This document shows positions 48,487-52,981 of a stretch of DNA of 52,981 bases, piece by piece. Both the position numbers and the translations under genes were made by a program. Source of the stretch: Geobacillus jurassicus NBRC 107829 (GTDB taxonomy: Bacteria > Bacillota > Bacilli > Bacillales > Anoxybacillaceae); contig NZ_BCQG01000023.1 in the NCBI RefSeq assembly GCF_001544315.1, positions 1-52,981 of the forward strand. Reading direction: 5' to 3'. Position 1 is the first letter of the stretch; the number at the start of each line of letters is the position of its first letter. The notes beneath the pieces were generated by a model. The model saw only the letters and a program-made list of their open reading frames with translations, did no database searches and was not told the DNA's origin.

Positions 48487-49314
48487 TTAATCTGCGACGC
48501 GAATGGACAACGTCCCGTTTTTCATCAGCTCATCGAGTGTATATTCAACGACCCGTCCGAATTCTGAAAGCTCGATTTGCAACACCCGCTCTAAAATGTT
48601 CAAACCGACGACTTTGCCAAAACCATGCGGTGTTTCGACATATTCCCCTAAATCTGGAAGTTGCTCCTTCGCCGTCTCGTACTCTTCGTTTTCATATTTC
48701 AGGCAGCACATCAGCCGGCCGCACAGCCCGGAAATTTTCGCCGGATTGAGCGACAAATTTTGATCTTTCGCCATTTTGATCGACACCGGCTCAAAATCGC
48801 CTAAAAACGTTGAACAACAAAGCATGCGGCCGCACGGCCCGATGCCGCCGAGCATTTTCGCTTCGTCGCGCACCCCGATTTTCCGCAGCTCGATGCGCGT
48901 GCGGAAAATCGACGCTAAGTCCTTCACAAGTTCACGGAAATCGACACGCCCATCAGCGGTGAAATAAAAGATCACTTTATTGCGGTCAAACGTATATTCC
49001 ACATCGACGAGCTTCATTTCCAGCCCGTGCTCCTCGACTTTGCGCAGGCAAATGTCATACGCCTCGCGCGCCGCCTTTTTGTTTTCTTCCACAACCCATT
49101 TATCTTTCTCATTCGCCACACGGATCACTTTTTTGAGCGGCAGCACGATGTCGTTTTCGTCGACTTGTTTATTGGCGATGACGACTTTTCCATACTCAAT
49201 GCCGCGCGCCGTCTCGACAATGACGCATTCACCGACCGGAATGACGGCATCGCCGGGGTCAAAATAATAAATTTTCCCGGCTTTTTTAAACCGAACGCCG
49301 ACGACCGTATACAA
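48487..49314 (-). CDS. ricT: RicT (YaaT), PSP1-domain protein
   Basis: Part of the RicA-RicF-RicT complex, needed for RNase Y-dependent mRNA maturation and for sporulation phosphorelay. 275 residues with PSP1 C-terminal domain and many conserved cysteines (GPCGRMLCCSTF, GLCGRLMCCLKYE) that bind an Fe-S cluster. Start is TTG (49312-49314), nine bases after AAGGAGGGAG. Confidence 0.95.
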   Translation of the reverse strand: MYTVVGVRFKKAGKIYYFDPGDAVIPVGECVIVETARGIEYGKVVIANKQVDENDIVLPLKKVIRVANEKDKWVVEENKKAAREAYDICLRKVEEHGLEMKLVDVEYTFDRNKVIFYFTADGRVDFRELVKDLASIFRTRIELRKIGVRDEAKMLGGIGPCGRMLCCSTFLGDFEPVSIKMAKDQNLSLNPAKISGLCGRLMCCLKYENEEYETAKEQLPDLGEYVETPHGFGKVVGLNILERVLQIELSEFGRVVEYTLDELMKNGTLSIRVAD

Positions 49315-49328
49315 CGGCTCTCCCTCCT

Positions 49329-50321
49329 TTACCGTTTTAATTGAAGAACGAGTTGCTCAACAAGCAGCGCTGTGCTCATATTCGTTGTATGGAAACGCGT
49401 TTTCGCTTGCAAAATCGCTTCCATGCCAGCCAAAATCCGCCGCTGCGGGCAAGCCAGCGCCCATTGCTGCAGGCGGTCCAGCTGATCGCGGTATAGCACA
49501 CTGTCCATCTGCCCGGCTTGAATATGCAGCAAATCGCGGTATAGATATAAAAGCAAATCAAGTCCAAGGTCAAGCTGATGTTTTTCCGGAAAATGCGGAA
49601 AGAAGCGGTCATGGATGAAAAACAAAAGCTGCAGCTCCGGCTTCCCCAGCATCTCATACCATTGTAGCACTAACGTTCGCGCTTCAGCAAACCAACGGTC
49701 TTGAGCAAGCGCCAACGCTTCATCGAAGCTGTTTGTCAAATGGGCAGCCAGCAGCGCAAGCGGCGGCGGCACGTGCTCCGCGACAAGCTCCCGGGCGAGC
49801 TCCGCCGGCGGCAGCGGCCGGAACGAAAGCACTTGACAACGGGAAACGATTGTCCCTAACAAGCGGTGGTATTGCTCCGTCAGCAACACCGCTATCGTCC
49901 CCGGACGCGGTTCTTCTAAAAATTTCAGAAGGCTGTTGGCCGCACTGATCGTCATTTGATCGGCATGTTCAACGATGTACATTTTTTTATCCGACTCGAC
50001 CGCCGTTTTCGAGAACTCCTGCTGCAGCCATTCGATTTGTTCCTTCTTGATCGATCCGCCATCCGGGCTGATCACCCGAACGTCCGGGTGGTTGCCGGAA
50101 TCGATGCGCCGGCAGTTGCGGCACTCTAGACATGGGGAAACTCCGATGGGGGACAGGCAAAACAACCGTTTCGCCAACAGCAAACTAGCTGCTTTTTTGC
50201 CCGTCCCCCGCTGCCCCTCAAACAAGTACGCATGGGAAATCCGCCCTTTTTCCAAGCCGCTTTGCAGCATTTTCGCCACCACCGGCTGGCGTCTCGCTAG
50301 CTGTTCCCATCGCATCGTCAT
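49329..50321 (-). CDS. holB: DNA polymerase III delta' subunit
   Basis: Clamp-loader subunit. About 330 residues: RISHAYLFEGQRGTGKKAA near the N-terminus (modified P-loop), four cysteines of the zinc module (PCLECRNCRR), and AANSLLKFLEEPRPGTIAVL. Start ATG at 50321 follows AAGGA by six to seven bases; 50315 is an alternative. In B. subtilis yaaQ and yaaR lie between tmk and holB; here they are separated by about 80 bp only. Confidence 0.94.
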   Translation of the reverse strand: MTMRWEQLARRQPVVAKMLQSGLEKGRISHAYLFEGQRGTGKKAASLLLAKRLFCLSPIGVSPCLECRNCRRIDSGNHPDVRVISPDGGSIKKEQIEWLQQEFSKTAVESDKKMYIVEHADQMTISAANSLLKFLEEPRPGTIAVLLTEQYHRLLGTIVSRCQVLSFRPLPPAELARELVAEHVPPPLALLAAHLTNSFDEALALAQDRWFAEARTLVLQWYEMLGKPELQLLFFIHDRFFPHFPEKHQLDLGLDLLLYLYRDLLHIQAGQMDSVLYRDQLDRLQQWALACPQRRILAGMEAILQAKTRFHTTNMSTALLVEQLVLQLKR

Positions 50322-50400
50322 CACTCTTCCTTATTTCTTATTTCCTATTCTATCATGTCCGCGAGGAATCATCACGGCCGGATTCATGGAAATCACGCTT

Positions 50401-51033
50401 TCATCTTCCTTTCAAGCGGGAAAGCACCAACGCCGCCGTTTCGGCAAATACGTCATCAAGCGGGCGGCTCGCGTCAATGAACACGATGCGGTCGGCAAAC
50501 CGCTTGGCCAGCTCCCAATATCCTTCTCGCACTTTTTGATGAAAAGACAACGTTTCAAGATCAAGCCGATTCATTTCCCGTCCGCGGTCTCGCCGAATCC
50601 GTTCGAGTCCAATTTGCGGATCGATGTCAAAATAAATCGTCAACGACGGTAAATATCCATCAATGGCGAACTCATTAATTTTCCATACTTCCTCAATGCC
50701 AATCCCGCGGGCAAATCCTTGATAGGCGAGGGAACTGTCAACAAACCGGTCGCAAAGAACGACGCGTCCGGCCTCAAGCGCCGGAACGATTTTCTCAAGC
50801 AAATGCTGCCGGCGCGCCGCCGCGTACAAAAGCGCCTCCGTCCGCCCATCCATTTCTGTATAGTCACTGTTTAAAATGATCGAACGAATCGCTTCGGCAA
50901 TGCGCACCCCGCCCGGTTCCCTTGTCGCCACGACGTCAAATCCCCGCTCGCGCAACAACGACTCCAATTTGCTGATCATCGTTGTTTTGCCAGCTCCTTC
51001 CGGCCCTTCAAACGAAAAAAAGCATCCGTTCAT
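50401..51033 (-). CDS. tmk: Thymidylate kinase
   Basis: Makes dTDP from dTMP. About 210 residues: P-loop [12 protein letters not shown] (about 8-19), DR(F) motif [13 protein letters not shown] and LID region [12 protein letters not shown]. Family comparison favours the ATG at 51033 ([13 protein letters not shown]); ATGs at 51045 and 51063 are possible, the latter overlapping the yaaO stop. Directly downstream of yaaO. Confidence 0.95.
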   Translation of the reverse strand: MNGCFFSFEGPEGAGKTTMISKLESLLRERGFDVVATREPGGVRIAEAIRSIILNSDYTEMDGRTEALLYAAARRQHLLEKIVPALEAGRVVLCDRFVDSSLAYQGFARGIGIEEVWKINEFAIDGYLPSLTIYFDIDPQIGLERIRRDRGREMNRLDLETLSFHQKVREGYWELAKRFADRIVFIDASRPLDDVFAETAALVLSRLKGR

Positions 51034-51059
51034 CACTTGCGGCATCCTTTCCATCTTTC

Positions 51060-52499
51060 TCATTCGTACACGACCAACTGCCCATCTTTCAACCGGCTTC
51101 CACCTTGTATGTGCACACGATGGCGAAGAAGCTGGCGGATCTGTTCAATATGGCCGCGGCCGATCCGTTCCCCGACCCACACGAGCGGCACCCCGGGCGG
51201 GTACGGAATGACGGTTTCCGCCGCTATATGCCCTTCAGCTTCTCCGAGCGCTACCACTTTTTTCCGCATGCAGCACAACTCATCATACGGGGCTAAAACC
51301 GACAGCAGCGGGCCGAGAAAAGGCGGGGCATCAAACACCGGTGCCTCACCAACGGGCAGGTCGCGCCACGCCCGTTTGATTTTCTCCACCGCCTCCTGAA
51401 GCCATCCGGTCGCCGCCAGCGGACAAACGAAAAGCACGTTCAGCGGGTCGGCAAGTTCTACAAACACCCCTTCGCGCTCAAGCCGCTGCTGCAATTCATA
51501 CCCGGTCAAGGAACAGCGCGTCTGCACCGTTATTTTCAGCGGGTCGGTCTGCACGCCAACGCAGCGGGAAGAAACGACCGCCACACCCTCGATATCCGCC
51601 AACGCTGCTTGAAACTCCTTGACTTCCGCAACGATCGCCTCTGCATCGCGATCGCGTTTCGAAAGCTGGGCGACATAACTCCGCGCCAAATCGAGCGACG
51701 CCATAACCGGATAAGACGGACTGCTTGACTGAAACAACTGCAAAAAATATTTCAATCGTTCAAGATCAACCCGCTCGCTGTTCACATGCAAAAACGCCCC
51801 CATCGTCATCGCCGGCAGCGTTTTATGCGCCGATTGCACGACAACATCGGCGCCATAGCGAAGCGCCGATGTAGGGAACGGGGGGCCGACGACGAAATGG
51901 GCGCCATGCGCCTCATCAACAAGCACCGGAATGCCATGCTCATGAGCGAGGCGAACCATTTCTGTCAAATCAACAGACAGTCCATAGTAATTTGGATTCG
52001 TAAATACAATCGCAGCCGCGTCACCATGGAGCACCAACGCCTCTTTGACCGCTTCGATGCGAACATGCGAAGCGACGCACACGTCACTATCAAACTCAGG
52101 AGCAAGAAGGATAGGAACCGCCCCCATAAGTTGTAGCGCATGCATCACCGATTTATGGCAATTGCGTTGCACAATCACTTTCTTCCTCTTTCCATCACAC
52201 ACGGCGGCGATCATTGCCAAATTTCCCGCCGTCGACCCGTTTACAAGGAAAAATGTCTCCTTGGCGCCGTACAGCTCCGCCGCCAGCGTCTGCGCCTCGG
52301 CAATCACCGACTCAGGATGATGCAAGTCATCCAATCCAGAAATTTCCGTCGCATCCAACGCCAATAGCGGCGCAAACATCTCTCTCCCCTGTTCAGGAAA
52401 CAAAGCACCGTATTTATGGCCCGGCACATGGAACGAAACCGGGCGGCGCGCCCAATGGCGCACAAGGGCATCATATAAAGGAGTTTTCGTTTGATCCAT
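51060..52499 (-). CDS. yaaO: Orn/Lys/Arg decarboxylase family protein YaaO
   Basis: PLP-dependent fold-type I decarboxylase of about 479 residues; the PLP lysine is in [12 protein letters not shown], with [11 protein letters not shown] and [10 protein letters not shown]. The substrate cannot be read from the sequence (arginine, lysine or ornithine). The ATG giving [10 protein letters not shown] is chosen, just after another ATG; the open frame further upstream is the untranslated leader. The tmk gene overlaps its stop by a few bases. Confidence 0.9.
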   Translation of the reverse strand: MDQTKTPLYDALVRHWARRPVSFHVPGHKYGALFPEQGREMFAPLLALDATEISGLDDLHHPESVIAEAQTLAAELYGAKETFFLVNGSTAGNLAMIAAVCDGKRKKVIVQRNCHKSVMHALQLMGAVPILLAPEFDSDVCVASHVRIEAVKEALVLHGDAAAIVFTNPNYYGLSVDLTEMVRLAHEHGIPVLVDEAHGAHFVVGPPFPTSALRYGADVVVQSAHKTLPAMTMGAFLHVNSERVDLERLKYFLQLFQSSSPSYPVMASLDLARSYVAQLSKRDRDAEAIVAEVKEFQAALADIEGVAVVSSRCVGVQTDPLKITVQTRCSLTGYELQQRLEREGVFVELADPLNVLFVCPLAATGWLQEAVEKIKRAWRDLPVGEAPVFDAPPFLGPLLSVLAPYDELCCMRKKVVALGEAEGHIAAETVIPYPPGVPLVWVGERIGRGHIEQIRQLLRHRVHIQGGSRLKDGQLVVYE

Positions 52500-52600
52500 C
52501 ATCCTCATTCCCTTGCTGGCTGCCCAAGGAAAGACATCATCCGGGCAGATGATCAAAATGCACAAGATACGTACGACAAATACCAAAACATATAGTACCA

Positions 52601-52626
52601 TAAAAAATAGGCCCAAATGCAGGCCC
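52601..52626 (-). terminator. Terminator after csfB
   Basis: GGGCC/GGCCT stem (52609-52626) followed by ATTTTTTA on the minus strand. Short stem, good T run. Confidence 0.65.
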
Positions 52627-52627
52627 T

Positions 52628-52834
52628 TTACGAATAAATTTTCGATGTAAACATTTTGCGCAACTGCTGCACGTAAAACGAGTAGTTCGGGTCGTCCGTA
52701 TTCGTTTGCACGATCGCCCGGTTGCAGTCTAAACAAAGGAAATGGCCAAAAAGGAAAATGCCTTCCTCTTTTTCCTGTTCACAAACGATGCATACACGTT
52801 CACATTGATTCCGACCCACTATTGATGCCCCCAT
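52628..52834 (-). CDS. csfB: Inhibitor of sigma-G Gin (CsfB)
   Basis: Small zinc protein that binds and blocks sigma-G (and sigma-E) to prevent early forespore gene expression. 68 residues with CIVCEQEKEEGI and CLDCNRA cysteine pairs and the conserved tail DPNYSFYVQQL, closely matching B. subtilis CsfB. The ATG has GGAGG eight bases upstream. A sigma-F promoter is upstream. In B. subtilis xpaC and yaaN follow; they are absent here. Confidence 0.93.
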   Translation of the reverse strand: MGASIVGRNQCERVCIVCEQEKEEGIFLFGHFLCLDCNRAIVQTNTDDPNYSFYVQQLRKMFTSKIYS

Positions 52835-52854
52835 GTTCTCCACCTCCCATCCTC

Positions 52855-52884
52855 TATGTTTCCCACATTGCTAACATTCTATAC
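52855..52884 (-). promoter_or_regulatory. sigma-F promoter of csfB
   Basis: GTATA (52880-52884), 15-bp spacer and GGGAAACATA (52855-52864), matching the sigma-F pattern GYwTA and GGnRAnAnTR with one deviation. B. subtilis csfB is a sigma-F gene. Confidence 0.8.
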
Positions 52885-52936
52885 TAGTAGATGAAAGGAA
52901 GAGAGACATTGAGTAGGTCCCTATCGTTTTTTCCTC

Positions 52937-52978
52937 AAAACAAAAGCAGCCAATTGCACCAATGCAACTGGCTGCTCG
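52937..52978 (-). terminator. Terminator of the gene to the right of the window
   Basis: Fourteen-pair stem AGCAGCCAGTTGCA/TGCAATTGGCTGCT (52945-52976), followed by TTTTG-TTTTG on the minus strand. It should end the transcript of the unseen upstream gene; by synteny with B. subtilis, bofA or an rRNA operon. Confidence 0.85.
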
Positions 52979-52981
52979 TTT

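Noticed and set aside
51060-52736. Long N-terminal extension of yaaO with a membrane-like segment
   Set aside because: The extra 79 residues match no family, start over the csfB end and terminator, and a good start with ribosome-binding site lies at 52499.

Overview
The window is an origin-proximal chromosome segment of a moderately GC-rich, spore-forming Bacillaceae member, most likely Geobacillus or a close thermophilic relative. Nearly every gene is on the minus strand, and the order follows the Bacillus subtilis block csfB-yaaO-tmk-holB-ricT-yabA ... ftsH ... lysS-rrn almost gene for gene. Protein families, gene order, sporulation promoters and the tRNA set all agree. Transcription runs from high to low coordinates; only abrB (46066-46365) is on the plus strand.

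Layout in the direction of transcription. 52.8-47.3 kb: the sigma-G inhibitor csfB, the decarboxylase yaaO, tmk, holB, ricT, yabA, the methyltransferases yabB and rsmI. 46.4-41.4 kb: abrB (divergent from metS), metS, tatD and the cell-wall factor yabE. 41.2-35 kb: rnmV, ksgA, the spore protease yabG, veg, sspF, ispE, purR, ridA, spoVG. 35-26.5 kb: glmU, prs, ctc, pth, fin, mfd, spoVT. 26.3-20.6 kb: yabM, mazG/yabN, rqcP, yabP, yabQ, divIC, yabR, tRNA-Met and tRNA-Glu. 20.4-12 kb: spoIIE, yabS, yabT, tilS, hprT, ftsH. 12-1.9 kb: coaX, hslO, cysK, the folate operon pabB-pabA-pabC-folP-folB-folK with yazB, then dusB and lysS. The left end holds a 5S rRNA gene, eight tRNA genes and what looks like the leader of the next rRNA operon.

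The genes serve translation (tRNA, aminoacyl-tRNA synthetases, rRNA methylases, RNase M5, Pth, RqcP), precursor supply (PRPP, folate, isoprenoid, UDP-GlcNAc, CoA, cysteine) and the sporulation programme. Good matches to sigma-F, sigma-G, sigma-H, sigma-K and Spo0A sites can be read upstream of csfB, spoVT, sspF, spoVG, yabG, spoIIE and abrB.

Most unusual points: a 5S gene with its own tandem rRNA-type promoters and no 16S or 23S between it and lysS; three 126-137 bp tandem units carrying decaying 5' halves of tRNA-Lys where B. subtilis has tRNA-Thr; an IS200/IS605-like terminal or guide-RNA-like remnant between lysS and the 5S promoters; a YabS protein whose VWA domain appears circularly permuted; a probable ATC start for folB; a long hairpin leader on rnmV; and the local absence of darA/yaaQ-yaaR, xpaC-yaaN, yazA and yacD. 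All functions are inferred from sequence recall; no database search was run.
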